A DNA stretch of 64,000 nt from Halocynthiibacter sp. SDUM655004 (GTDB lineage: Bacteria > Pseudomonadota > Alphaproteobacteria > Rhodobacterales > Rhodobacteraceae), in NCBI RefSeq assembly GCF_026015885.1, contig NZ_JAPDUG010000004.1, positions 89,762 to 153,761 of the forward strand. Reading direction: 5' to 3'. The notes under the pieces are model-generated. The model saw nothing but the letters and a program-made list of their open reading frames with translations, had not been told where the DNA came from and did not search any database. The position numbers and the translations under genes are program-made. This document shows positions 9,101 to 17,388 of the stretch, in pieces (positions within the stretch are counted from its first letter, which is position 1; each line of letters begins with the position of its first letter).

Positions 9101-9436
9101 TCTGATTAGTTTTTTGTCAAGAATGCGCAGCACGGTTTTCAGATCATGGCCGCGTTTTAGAATCTGCCCGTCCATACCGATAATGGCGTAAAGCCCTTGT
9201 TTCTGGCGAAGTTTAGGCCGTTTTTCGATGCGATAGATAGGGTTTTCAGCGCTTCGACGGAAGACTGAAAACACGGCAACATCCTTTAGATGTGAAATCC
9301 CGTAATCGCGCCATTCGCCCGCCGCCACCATGCGCCCATATAGAGAAAGAATTATCGCCAGCTCTGTTCTATGGAACGCCACCTGCTGAGGCAGGTTATT
9401 TGGAGTGGGAAATTGCGCCGGTGGTTCTAGTGTCAT
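9089..9436 (-). CDS. DUF2794 family protein
   Basis: A 115-residue protein that I recognise as a DUF2794 member, a small alphaproteobacterial family of unknown function. The conserved core runs from [20 protein letters not shown] through [18 protein letters not shown] to the C-terminus. I start it at ATG 9436; the 58 codons upstream run through the hairpin RNA region and do not look like protein. It has no signal peptide and no clear catalytic residues. It overlaps the 3' end of the NlpC/P60 gene by 12 bases. Confidence 0.8.
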   Translation of the reverse strand: MTLEPPAQFPTPNNLPQQVAFHRTELAIILSLYGRMVAAGEWRDYGISHLKDVAVFSVFRRSAENPIYRIEKRPKLRQKQGLYAIIGMDGQILKRGHDLKTVLRILDKKLIRSVT

Positions 9437-9530
9437 TCTTCGAGATTGCGCCCAAGTCCGGCGAAAATCAAGCACTGCCCAAAGATTGCCTTTAAATGGT
9501 TCTCGTTTTGCCGCGACCCTTCCCCTTTCC

Positions 9531-9664
9531 GACCTCGTTTCGTGCATAGAAACAAAGTGCGAGCAAGCGCTGCCTCCGGTGGTGTGGCAATATCCCCCAC
9601 CTACCTCCACATCGCCGGAGTCGGTTGCTCGAAGGTCTGAACCCCGCCGGTTGGCGGGTTTTTT
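9531..9664 (+). ncRNA. Probable structured RNA upstream of adhC
   Basis: The 328-base gap between the DUF2794 gene and adhC holds a strong nested fold. The outer stem is GACCT/AGGTC (9531-9535, 9633-9637). A second stem is CGAGCAA/TTGCTCG (9560-9566, 9625-9631). An uninterrupted 14-bp stem (9574-9587, 9607-9620; two G-T pairs) closes a 19-base C-rich loop containing CCCCCACCTACC. An intrinsic terminator follows. It may be a trans-acting small RNA (C-rich loops often target ribosome-binding sites) or the leader of adhC. It is not SRP RNA: the GGAAGCAGCC-type loop is absent. No clear promoter is visible and the 5' end is a guess. Confidence 0.55.
9643..9664 (+). terminator. Intrinsic terminator of the structured RNA
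   Basis: The stem CCCGCC/GGCGGG with a GGTT loop is followed directly by six T residues. It lies 100 bases before adhC and ends the upstream transcript. Confidence 0.85.
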
Positions 9665-9764
9665 GTTGGCCCTCTTCCAGAAACTTATTCGAATTTGCGA
9701 TGCGGGCTTGAAACCGCGCCTCCAATACCTGACGCTGAGCTCAGATATTCTGGAGGATCAAATT

Positions 9765-10877
9765 ATGCGAACACGTGCTGCTGTCGCGCTTGAGGCGGGT
9801 AAACCGCTTGAAGTTATGGAAGTAAACCTTGAGGGACCAAAAGCCGGCGAGGTGTTGGTCGAGATCAAGGCAACTGGTATTTGCCATACTGATGAATTTA
9901 CATTGTCGGGTGCAGACCCTGAAGGAATGTTCCCTGCAATTCTTGGTCACGAAGGCGCAGGCGTTGTTGTGGAATGCGGCCCGGGTGTAACAAGCCTGAA
10001 GCCGGGTGATCACGTTATTCCGCTTTATACGCCAGAGTGTCGGGAGTGTGAGTATTGCCTTAATCCCAAGACCAACCTGTGCCAATCGATCCGCAGCACA
10101 CAGGGCCAAGGCCTGATGCCTGACGGAACAAGTCGCTTCTCGATGCTCGATGGCACGCCGATCCTGCACTATATGGGATGCTCAACCTTCGCCAATCACA
10201 CGGTGCTGCCCGAGATTGCGCTTGCTAAGGTTCGTAAGGATGCTCCGTTTGACAAGATTTGCTATATCGGTTGCGGAGTAACCACCGGCATTGGCGCAGT
10301 AATCAACACCGCAAAAGTCGAGATTGGAAGTCGGGCAATTGTATTTGGTCTTGGTGGTATTGGCCTAAATGTCATTCAAGGTCTGCGACTCGCCGGTGCG
10401 GATCAGATCGTCGGCGTTGATCTGAACGATTCCAAAGTCCCGATGGCAAAGCAATTCGGTATGACAGACTTTGTTAACCCAACTGAGGTGTCCGGCGATC
10501 TGGTTGGCCATCTCGTCGAGCTAACTGGTGGTGGTGCAGACTATACGTTCGATGCAACCGGCAATGTTGACGTCATGCGCACAGCGCTTGAATCGGCTCA
10601 TAAGGGCTGGGGCGAGAGCGTGATTATTGGAGTTGCTCCAGCGGGCGCAGAAATTTCCACGCGGCCGTTCCAACTGGTAACAGGCCGTGTTTGGCGCGGT
10701 ACGGCGTTTGGCGGTGCCTCTGGGCGTACTGACGTTCCTAAAATTGTTGATTGGTATATGGACGGTAAAATCGAGATCGACCCGATGATCACGCACACTA
10801 TGCCGCTTGATGACATCAACAAAGGGTTCGACCTTATGCATGCAGGCAAGTCGATCCGTTCGGTTGTTCTGTACTGA
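9765..10877 (+). CDS. adhC: S-(hydroxymethyl)glutathione dehydrogenase (class III alcohol dehydrogenase)
   Basis: A 370-residue NAD- and zinc-dependent enzyme that oxidises the formaldehyde-glutathione adduct to S-formylglutathione. The catalytic zinc site starts with [12 protein letters not shown] and GHEGAG. The structural zinc lobe has four cysteines in [15 protein letters not shown]. The NAD motif is [15 protein letters not shown] 9765 follows GGAGG; the frame is open far upstream but only through the RNA region. The partner hydrolase fghA lies 1.1 kb downstream, separated by an opposite-strand regulator and peptide gene. The pair detoxifies formaldehyde and supports methylated-compound catabolism. 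Confidence 0.95.
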   Translation: MRTRAAVALEAGKPLEVMEVNLEGPKAGEVLVEIKATGICHTDEFTLSGADPEGMFPAILGHEGAGVVVECGPGVTSLKPGDHVIPLYTPECRECEYCLNPKTNLCQSIRSTQGQGLMPDGTSRFSMLDGTPILHYMGCSTFANHTVLPEIALAKVRKDAPFDKICYIGCGVTTGIGAVINTAKVEIGSRAIVFGLGGIGLNVIQGLRLAGADQIVGVDLNDSKVPMAKQFGMTDFVNPTEVSGDLVGHLVELTGGGADYTFDATGNVDVMRTALESAHKGWGESVIIGVAPAGAEISTRPFQLVTGRVWRGTAFGGASGRTDVPKIVDWYMDGKIEIDPMITHTMPLDDINKGFDLMHAGKSIRSVVLY

Positions 10878-10899
10878 TTAAGGTATTGCTCGCGGCGGA

Positions 10900-11529
10900 T
10901 TAGCCTTCGCTGCGGGCGCCATAACGCGCGAGGAACATGTCAACTGCACCATTCACAACCTTGTCGCGTTCTTCGTGGTTGAAGGACGCTTGCACTCCGC
11001 ACAAAAGCCGCGGGAAAACGAATGATTTGTTGAGTTCCAGAAATTGCTCTGCGGCAAAGGGGATGTCGTCGATCTCCAAATCGCCCCGATCGCAAGCAAC
11101 TTGCAGATAGGTCGATAGCCTTTCGCGGGCCAAAGCAGGACCGGATTCATAGAATTGCCTGCCGATTGCAGGGAAGCGGCTGTTTTCCGATACACAGATT
11201 TTGAAAATCGCAATGCCGAAATCGGAGGTCACGAAAGACAGGACTCTGTTTCCGACTTCTGTCAAGACAGCACGAGGGGGCGAAGCGAAGTCAACAACGT
11301 GCTCTGCAATTTCCGCCTGACGCAGACATTCGATCTCTGCGATCTTTGCAAACAAGAGCCGTTTGTCTGGAAAATAGCTATAGAGCGTGGCCTTAGAGAC
11401 GCCAGCTTCCCGCGCAATGTCATCAACGCTGGCGCCTTCGAAACCATCACGAAGAAAGACGGTTTTCGCGCCTTCTAGGACTTGATCGAATTTGCGACCG
11501 CGTTTGATCACGTCGGTGAGCGCTGTCAT
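10900..11529 (-). CDS. TetR/AcrR family transcriptional regulator
   Basis: A 209-residue repressor. The N-terminal helix-turn-helix is clear (DDIAREAGVSKATLYSYFPDK), followed by a ligand domain of the AefR/TetR_C type. I start it at ATG 11529, six bases after AGGAGA; the longer frame has no ribosome site. Upstream is a palindrome, TAAACC-ACTC-GGTTTA. Its GGTTTAGTTT half matches the large inverted repeat in front of the secreted peptide gene, so the protein probably controls itself and that gene. It is inserted between the two formaldehyde-oxidation genes but on the other strand. Confidence 0.9.
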   Translation of the reverse strand: MTALTDVIKRGRKFDQVLEGAKTVFLRDGFEGASVDDIAREAGVSKATLYSYFPDKRLLFAKIAEIECLRQAEIAEHVVDFASPPRAVLTEVGNRVLSFVTSDFGIAIFKICVSENSRFPAIGRQFYESGPALARERLSTYLQVACDRGDLEIDDIPFAAEQFLELNKSFVFPRLLCGVQASFNHEERDKVVNGAVDMFLARYGARSEG

Positions 11530-11559
11530 TGGGTTCTCCTGCGAGTGCTTCGTCAAAGA

Positions 11560-11580
11560 TAAACCACTCGGTTTAGTTTT
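11560..11580. promoter_or_regulatory. Putative TetR autoregulatory operator
   Basis: TAAACC-N4-GGTTTA (11560-11575), extended by GTTTT, lies 31 bases before the tetR start. Its GTTTAGTTT core recurs in the inverted repeat at 11809-11854. Confidence 0.5.
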
Positions 11581-11616
11581 TGCAAGGCGAACCCAATTTG
11601 AATTGCCGGTCTGTGG

Positions 11617-11796
11617 CTATCCGGCGTCTTGCTCACAGGCACTTGCCGTCGTCAGATCAGAACAGCCACGAGTACTGACGCTGTCATCTGCGGGGAAGGT
11701 AATTGTGCTGAAATTGAAGGGAATGCCATTTGCGAAAGCTGGCGCAGCCAGAGATGCAAAGAGGATTACGGCGGTTGTTTTTGCAAGCGAAGTCAT
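11617..11796 (-). CDS. Small secreted peptide (59 aa) upstream of tetR
   Basis: A short minus-strand gene. ATG 11796 follows an ideal AGGAG. Residues 1-22 form a signal peptide (Lys6, hydrophobic core ILFASLAA, cleavage after AFA). The mature part is about 37 residues with two cysteines (Cys45, Cys54) that could form one disulfide outside the cytoplasm. I do not recognise the family. It runs in the same direction as tetR, 87 bases upstream of it, and a large operator-like inverted repeat lies directly in front. That makes it the likely target of the TetR protein. Confidence 0.7.
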   Translation of the reverse strand: MTSLAKTTAVILFASLAAPAFANGIPFNFSTITFPADDSVSTRGCSDLTTASACEQDAG

Positions 11797-11808
11797 AGTT
11801 CTCTCCTG

Positions 11809-11854
11809 AAACTAAACTGAACAGTTCAGATAGCTAAACTATTCAGTTTAGTTT
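11809..11854. promoter_or_regulatory. Large inverted repeat, probable TetR operator
   Basis: AAACTAAACTGAA (11809-11821) is the exact reverse complement of TTCAGTTTAGTTT (11842-11854). Inside it is a smaller palindrome, CTGAACAGTTCAG. The repeat lies just upstream of the ribosome site of the secreted peptide gene and faces fghA on the other side. Confidence 0.6.
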
Positions 11855-11975
11855 GCAAGTTGAATCTGCACCGCATCAGTGAATAACTGGTTTCGATAGG
11901 CGATTGCTTGCGTTGATACCTGTGGCAAGATAGCCCTGAAAGGTAACGGAAAGACAAAAACAGGGTGGGTGTGCG

Positions 11976-12806
11976 ATGAAAACAGTTTCTGAAAACAAGT
12001 GCTTTGGCGGCGTGCAGGGAGTTTATTCCGCACCATCAGCGGCCTGCGGCGTTGACATGACGTTTGGCCTGTTTCTGCCTCAGGAAGCAGAGGACGGCCC
12101 CGTGCCATTATTGTGGTTTTTGGCTGGCCTTACATGTACCCACGAAAATGCAATGACAAAAGCCGGAGCGCAAGTTTGGGCAGCGGAGCAAGGTATTGGA
12201 CTGGTCTTCCCTGATACTTCTCCGCGCGGAGAGGGTGTCCCGAATGACGAGGCCTATGACCTTGGTCAGGGAGCTGGTTTCTATGTAAATGCAACGCGAG
12301 ACCCGTGGGCAAAGAATTTCCAGATGTGGGACTATATTTCAGATGAGTTACCCGCGCTTCTTGCAGCAAATTTCGCAATTGATGCGGAGCGCCAGGCGTT
12401 GACCGGCCATTCGATGGGCGGCCATGGTGCGCTAACCTTGGCGATGAATTTCCCTGAGCGTTATCGTTCCGTTTCGGCGTTTGCGCCGATCGCCAACCCG
12501 ACTGAGTCTGATTGGGGCATCAAACAGTTGAGCGCTTATATCGGTGAGAATAAATCCGATTGGAGTACGCATGACGCTAGTTTGCTGATGCGTGAACGCG
12601 GGTTTGATGGCCCTGTACTGATCGATCAGGGAACAGAGGATCAGTTTTGGGATTTGCTCCGCCCAGAGGCTTTGGCGTCGGCGATGGTTGACCGCAGACA
12701 AGATGGCCGGTTCCGTCTTCAAAAAGGGTATGACCACAGCTATTTCATGATCTCGAGCTTCATCGAAGATCACATAACAATGCACGCGGAAGCTCTCTAT
12801 TCATGA
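11976..12806 (+). CDS. fghA: S-formylglutathione hydrolase
   Basis: A 276-residue esterase-D family enzyme that hydrolyses S-formylglutathione to formate and glutathione, the step after adhC. The nucleophile is Ser146 in [22 protein letters not shown] is the characteristic oxyanion-region stretch; the catalytic Asp and His lie further on ([18 protein letters not shown]). The stop overlaps the next start by four bases (ATGA), so it leads a short operon. The upstream inverted repeat might also influence it. Confidence 0.94.
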   Translation: MKTVSENKCFGGVQGVYSAPSAACGVDMTFGLFLPQEAEDGPVPLLWFLAGLTCTHENAMTKAGAQVWAAEQGIGLVFPDTSPRGEGVPNDEAYDLGQGAGFYVNATRDPWAKNFQMWDYISDELPALLAANFAIDAERQALTGHSMGGHGALTLAMNFPERYRSVSAFAPIANPTESDWGIKQLSAYIGENKSDWSTHDASLLMRERGFDGPVLIDQGTEDQFWDLLRPEALASAMVDRRQDGRFRLQKGYDHSYFMISSFIEDHITMHAEALYS

Positions 12807-13258
12807 CGAAAATATACGTGGATGCGGATGCTTGCCCCGTTAAGGCCGAAATCGAAAAGGTTGCGACGCGGCACAAGATCCCCGTTCTTATGGTGTGCAA
12901 CGGCGGTTTGCGGCCTTCGAATAATCCATTTGTAGAACTGGTGATTGTACCAGAGGGACCGGATGTGGCCGATATGTGGATTGCAGACCGCGCTACCTTG
13001 GGGGATGTCGTGATAACGAATGATATTCCGCTTGCTGATAAGTGCATCAAGGCGCAGGCACGGGTGCTTCGTCATAATGGAGAAACACTCTCGGAAAAGA
13101 ATATCGGCGCGCAATTGGCAACCCGTGATTTGATGCAGGACCTGCGCGCGGCTGACCCATTTCGTCAAGGTGGCGGAAAGCCATTTGCCAAATCGGATCG
13201 CTCCCGTTTTCTAAACGCGTTGGAGCGCGAACTTCAGGCGCTTAAGCGACAGAGCTAA
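12803..13258 (+). CDS. YaiI/YqxD family protein (DUF188)
   Basis: A 151-residue protein of the UPF0178/DUF188 family. The N-terminal signature is [17 protein letters not shown], with clustered aspartates as in PIN-like nuclease folds; [14 protein letters not shown] lies mid-protein. Function is not established for the family; a metal-dependent nuclease role is only suspected. Translation is coupled to fghA through an ATGA overlap, and a HAD hydrolase gene follows. Confidence 0.88.
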   Translation: MTKIYVDADACPVKAEIEKVATRHKIPVLMVCNGGLRPSNNPFVELVIVPEGPDVADMWIADRATLGDVVITNDIPLADKCIKAQARVLRHNGETLSEKNIGAQLATRDLMQDLRAADPFRQGGGKPFAKSDRSRFLNALERELQALKRQS

Positions 13259-13285
13259 AACAGAACAAAACTGGAAAGGATTGAA

Positions 13286-13909
13286 ATGCCAGTTGAAGCG
13301 GTAATCTACGACATCGGTAATGTCCTCATCGAATGGCAGCCCGAGCGCCACTACGACAAGACAATCGGCGAAAAACGGCGGCGTGAGATGTTTGAGGCAG
13401 TGGACCTACATGCCATGAATGACGAGATCGACCGTGGCGCGGCTTTTAAAGAGCGCATCTATGAGGAAGCGGAGAAACACCCAAGTTTCCGCGCCGAAAT
13501 TCGCGACTGGTATGATAGCTGGATTGAAATGGCGAGCCCTGCGATCCCGCATTCGGTTAAGCTGCTGCGCACTTTGCGTTCAAAGGACGTACCGGTTTTT
13601 GCCCTCTCGAACTTTGGCGTTGATAGCTTTGCCTACGCAGAGACAAAGTATCCGTTCTTGGGCGAATTCGATCGCCGCTATATCTCTGGTCACATGAAAC
13701 GGATCAAGCCAGAACCGGAAATCTATGAGATGGTCGAAAAGGATTGTGGCATCGATCCAGCGGGTCTTTTGTTTGTTGACGACAGGCAGGACAATATCGA
13801 CATGGCAAGGGCAAGAGGCTGGCAAGCACATCTGTTTGAGGGGCCTCAAGGATGGGCAGATGAGCTTGTTCGTCAGGGCTTGTTGAATGCCGAAGAGGCT
13901 AGCGCCTAG
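13286..13909 (+). CDS. HAD superfamily hydrolase
   Basis: A 207-residue haloacid-dehalogenase-like phosphatase, type IA. Motif I is YDIGNVLIEW, the D-x-G-N variant seen in YihX-type phosphatases. Motif II is ALSNFG, and motif IV is LFVDDRQDNIDMARARGW. The cap domain lies between motifs I and II. The substrate is likely a small phosphate ester and cannot be named. It probably ends the fghA operon, since a hairpin follows the stop. Confidence 0.88.
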   Translation: MPVEAVIYDIGNVLIEWQPERHYDKTIGEKRRREMFEAVDLHAMNDEIDRGAAFKERIYEEAEKHPSFRAEIRDWYDSWIEMASPAIPHSVKLLRTLRSKDVPVFALSNFGVDSFAYAETKYPFLGEFDRRYISGHMKRIKPEPEIYEMVEKDCGIDPAGLLFVDDRQDNIDMARARGWQAHLFEGPQGWADELVRQGLLNAEEASA

Positions 13910-13917
13910 CCTCGGCT

Positions 13918-13934
13918 CTGCCCTGTACGGGCAG
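13918..13934 (+). terminator. Weak hairpin after the HAD gene
   Basis: CTGCCC/GGGCAG with a five-base loop, followed by only a short T-rich stretch. It may end the fghA operon. Confidence 0.4.
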
Positions 13935-14037
13935 ATTTACGCCCAATAAATGTCCAGATCAAAAGATAGCCTTGTTGCGTGGGGGCGATACGCCAATTGT
14001 GTGGTAGATGGTAGTTTATGTGACGAGGAGCCCTTGA

Positions 14038-14964
14038 ATGGTGTTTGCTGTTTTTCTGCTGATTGTGGTTCTCATCACTGTACCCATTGTACTGGAACGG
14101 CAAAGACAGCCGATCACCCGCGCCATGCGCGCAGAGGCACCTGGGCGGTTTGCCACGCTGTCTAATGGCGTAACCCATTACCAATGGGCGGGAACGTCAT
14201 CCGGCAGGCACGTCGTTTGTATTCACGGGCTCACCACGCCAGCATTCGTTTGGACAGCGCTCGTCAAAGCATTTGCGCTAATGGGCTTTCGGGTCCTGAC
14301 GTACGATCTTTATGGTCGCGGGTTCTCTGCGCGGCCAGAGGGCGAGCAGAACGCGGAATTCTTCCGAACGCAGCTCCGTGAACTGATTGAGGACCAGAAG
14401 GTTGACGATGATGTGATCCTCGTTGGTTACTCAATGGGAGGTATGATCGCCACGGATTATGCCGCGAACTTCCCTGATAAAGTAGAGCGCATTATTTTGG
14501 TTGCGAGTGCGGGGCTAGGCCAGAGGATAAAGCCTCTGGTTCGGTTGATGATTCATATTCCTGTTGTCGGCGACGGTCTTATGTATACGTTTGGCGGAGT
14601 GCTTTTTGGCAATTTCGAAGCGCCCCTCGCTGCGGCACAAGAGGCCAAACCGGAACTGAAGCCTTGGAACCTCCCAAGAGCGCAGGGGCAGGGATACTTG
14701 CCCGCTGTACTGTCGAGCTATCGGCATATGCTCTCGCAAGATCAACTCGATCTACACCGCAAGATCGCAGAGCATAAAGTTCCTGTCTTGGCCATTTGGG
14801 CAGAAGATGACAGCACAATCCCGCTTTCCGCAATGGGGCGGCTTGCTGAGGTCAATCGCGAGGCGAGGCAGGATGTTATTGCTGATGCAGGACATGGGCT
14901 GCCCTATACGAATAGCAAAGACATTGTGCCGATTGTGCAGGAATACCTCCGCAACGTCGTTTAG
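14038..14964 (+). CDS. Alpha/beta hydrolase
   Basis: A 308-residue alpha/beta-hydrolase fold protein. The oxyanion motif is HGLTTPAFVW, the nucleophile elbow is GYSMGGMI, and the catalytic His is in DAGHGLPYTN near the C-terminus. Residues 1-20 are very hydrophobic (VFAVFLLIVVLITVPIVL) and probably anchor it in the membrane. GAGGAG precedes the ATG. The substrate is unknown; esterase or lipase activity is the family default. The 3' end overlaps the convergent MFS gene by four bases. Confidence 0.88.
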   Translation: MVFAVFLLIVVLITVPIVLERQRQPITRAMRAEAPGRFATLSNGVTHYQWAGTSSGRHVVCIHGLTTPAFVWTALVKAFALMGFRVLTYDLYGRGFSARPEGEQNAEFFRTQLRELIEDQKVDDDVILVGYSMGGMIATDYAANFPDKVERIILVASAGLGQRIKPLVRLMIHIPVVGDGLMYTFGGVLFGNFEAPLAAAQEAKPELKPWNLPRAQGQGYLPAVLSSYRHMLSQDQLDLHRKIAEHKVPVLAIWAEDDSTIPLSAMGRLAEVNREARQDVIADAGHGLPYTNSKDIVPIVQEYLRNVV

Positions 14965-16196
14965 GCAGTGACCACGCGATTTTCCTTGATGGGGAGATGT
15001 ACAATCGCGGAAAACGCACCGACCGCGATGCCGATCCACCAAACAGCGGTGTAATCACCGTAGATATCGTACATCCGCCCGCCGAGCCAAACGCCAAGGA
15101 AGCCGCCCAATTGGTGGCTGAAGAAGACGATTCCATAGAGCGTACCCATGTAGCGCAGCCCGAAAATGTGGGCGACGAGGCCGGATGTTAGTGGGACTGT
15201 CGCGAGCCACAGGCTGCCCATTGCGATAGAGAAGATGATAACGGTGGTTGGCGTGATCGGCAGCAAGATAAACATCGATGCCACGATTGTGCGAGCGGCG
15301 TAAATTCCGGCGAGGAGGTATTTCTTGGTGAAGTGTTTGCCCGCCCAACCTGCAAGCAATGTGCCCGCAACATTGGCAAGTCCGATCAACGAAATCGAAA
15401 TTGCACCAAGCGCAGAAGTCGTTGTTATACCGAGCGTATGTAATGTGCCGCCAACGGCGATAGGCCCACACATTTCAGTAATGAGCGCGGGGAAGTGGGC
15501 GGTGATGAACGCCAGTTGGTAGCCGCAGGAAAAGAAGCCAAGGAAGATAAGAGTAAACGACGGATCGCGAGCAGCTTTTACGAGGACTTCGCCAAGGCTC
15601 TCTTCCAATTCCTGCCGAGTTGCGGGCTTTGGAGACCGCATAAAAGGAAGCAAGAGAAGCGTGGCCAGAATTGCAACGGCAAAGACTATGAATACCGATT
15701 GCCACGGCATTGAGCGTAAAAGGTACTCTGCAACGGGCGCTCCAAAAACCTGCCCGGCGGAGCCAGCTGCGGTTGCGATAGCCAGAGACATGGAGCGGTT
15801 CTCGTCACTGGATGCGCGGCCAACAACCGCAAGGATGATGCCAAATCCAGTTCCGGCAACTCCAAATCCGATCAAGATTTCAAGGGTTTGATGCGCCAAT
15901 GGTGTAACGGCATAGGCGCTCCCGACAAGCCCAGCCGCATAAATCAGCGCGCCAGCGACAATGGCGCGTCGATCGCCGAACTTCTCGGCCAATGCGCCAA
16001 ATATCGGCTGCCCGATCCCCCAAGCCAGATTCTGAATTGCGATCGCAAGAGAAAACTCCGCCCGCGCCCAGCCGAATTCTTCGGCAATCGGAATTTGAAA
16101 CACGCCAAAACTGGCACGTACCGCAAAGCTTACGAGGATAAGGATACAGCCGGTTATTAGCACCGGAGTGATCAGTGGCGCGCGTGTGTCTTGCAT
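14961..16196 (-). CDS. MFS transporter
   Basis: A 411-residue major facilitator superfamily permease with twelve predicted helices. The pattern after helix 2 (PIFGALAEKFGDRRAIVAGA) matches the conserved loop 2-3 motif, and an IFGLRYMGTLYGIVFFSHQLGG stretch recalls monocarboxylate-type (OFA-like) carriers. The substrate is uncertain; a carboxylate is a reasonable guess. It is a single gene, divergent from zapE. Confidence 0.87.
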   Translation of the reverse strand: MQDTRAPLITPVLITGCILILVSFAVRASFGVFQIPIAEEFGWARAEFSLAIAIQNLAWGIGQPIFGALAEKFGDRRAIVAGALIYAAGLVGSAYAVTPLAHQTLEILIGFGVAGTGFGIILAVVGRASSDENRSMSLAIATAAGSAGQVFGAPVAEYLLRSMPWQSVFIVFAVAILATLLLLPFMRSPKPATRQELEESLGEVLVKAARDPSFTLIFLGFFSCGYQLAFITAHFPALITEMCGPIAVGGTLHTLGITTTSALGAISISLIGLANVAGTLLAGWAGKHFTKKYLLAGIYAARTIVASMFILLPITPTTVIIFSIAMGSLWLATVPLTSGLVAHIFGLRYMGTLYGIVFFSHQLGGFLGVWLGGRMYDIYGDYTAVWWIGIAVGAFSAIVHLPIKENRVVTA

Positions 16197-16305
16197 AGAA
16201 GTCTCCTAATGCCGTTAAACGACTTCGCAAGCACACCCGTCAATTCATTTATTGTGCCAATACAGTTCAGCTTTTCTTATGCTTCAAGGAGATTTATGGG
16301 AAGGC

Positions 16306-17388
16306 ATGGAGCAAACAATTCAATCCATATACGCCGCCCGCGTTGAAAGCGGAGAAATCCACAGCGACCCCAACCAGCTGGCAATTTTGCCTGATTTGGA
16401 GCGGCTTCGAAGCGATGTCTTGGAGAATTCGAAAGGCAAAGGGCTTTTCTCGGGGTTGTTTGGCAAGCGCGCTGAAACGCCGCGTGGCCTGTATCTTTGG
16501 GGCGGTGTTGGGCGTGGCAAGTCGATGTTGATGGATTTGTTCGTCTCATCGCTTCCTGAGGATCGAATTCGGCGCGTTCATTTTCACGCCTTCATGCAGG
16601 AAATACAAAACGCCCTTCATGTCGCCCGAAAAGAGGGTGCTGAAGATGCGTTGCTGCCCGTTGCCAAAGACGTTGCCGAAGGTTTGCAAGTCTTGGCGCT
16701 TGATGAAATGCAGATCACGGATATTGCGGATGCGATGATTGTCGGGCGCCTTTTCGCGCTTCTGGATGAAGCCGGTGTGGCTATCATTACTACGTCAAAC
16801 CGCCCGCCGGACGACCTCTATAAGAACGGCTTGAACAGAGATCTGTTTCTCCCGTTTATCGCGCACATCAAAGAGCGGCTCGACGTGATTGAATTGGCCA
16901 GCGCGACTGATTACCGACAAGACCGTCTTGCCGGCGAGCAGGTCTATTTCACGCCTTTGGATGCAACGGCGCGCGAAGAGATTGATCGGATCTGGGAGCG
17001 CTTGACAGGGGGTGAATCTGAGCATCTTACGCTAACCGTCAAGTCACGCTCGGTCGAGATTGCGAAGTTCCACAATGGCGTTGCCCGTATGGGGTTCTAT
17101 GACCTTTGCGGAAAGTTCCTTGGCCCCGCGGACTATCTTGCAATTGCCGAAGCCGTTCGGGTGCTGATCCTTGAAAACATTCCCACGCTTGGACGGTCGA
17201 ATTTCAACGAGGCGAAGCGGTTTGTGACCCTGATTGATACGCTCTACGAGGCTAAAACACGGCTGATTTGCTCTGCTGCGGCGCAACCCGAAATGCTATA
17301 TGTCGAAGGTGAGGGAACCTTCGAGTTCGAGCGCACAGCAAGCCGTTTACGAGAGATGCAGGACGCGAACTGGGGTAAGGACGCCTAG
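16306..17388 (+). CDS. zapE: Cell division protein ZapE (AFG1-like ATPase)
   Basis: A 360-residue AAA-type ATPase that associates with the division ring in E. coli and resembles mitochondrial AFG1. Walker A is GGVGRGKSMLMD, Walker B is LALDEMQITD, and the family-typical TTSNRPPDDLYKNGLNR follows. The start is uncertain: ATG 16306 gives the usual N-terminus (EQTIQSIYAARVESGEI) but has a close-set GGAAGG site; TTG or ATG codons 27-54 bases upstream are in frame. The 3' end overlaps folC by four bases on the opposite strand. Confidence 0.92.
   Translation: MEQTIQSIYAARVESGEIHSDPNQLAILPDLERLRSDVLENSKGKGLFSGLFGKRAETPRGLYLWGGVGRGKSMLMDLFVSSLPEDRIRRVHFHAFMQEIQNALHVARKEGAEDALLPVAKDVAEGLQVLALDEMQITDIADAMIVGRLFALLDEAGVAIITTSNRPPDDLYKNGLNRDLFLPFIAHIKERLDVIELASATDYRQDRLAGEQVYFTPLDATAREEIDRIWERLTGGESEHLTLTVKSRSVEIAKFHNGVARMGFYDLCGKFLGPADYLAIAEAVRVLILENIPTLGRSNFNEAKRFVTLIDTLYEAKTRLICSAAAQPEMLYVEGEGTFEFERTASRLREMQDANWGKDA

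Noticed and set aside
9531..9664. 6S, SRP or tmRNA identity for the structured RNA
   Set aside because: The SRP GNRA-loop consensus and the tmRNA tRNA-like end are absent. The fold is shorter than 6S and lacks its long central bubble, so no known family is claimed.
9405..9764. N-terminal extension of adhC by 120 codons
   Set aside because: The extension runs through the hairpin RNA and a terminator. The enzyme has its normal 370 residues from ATG 9765, which has a GGAGG site.
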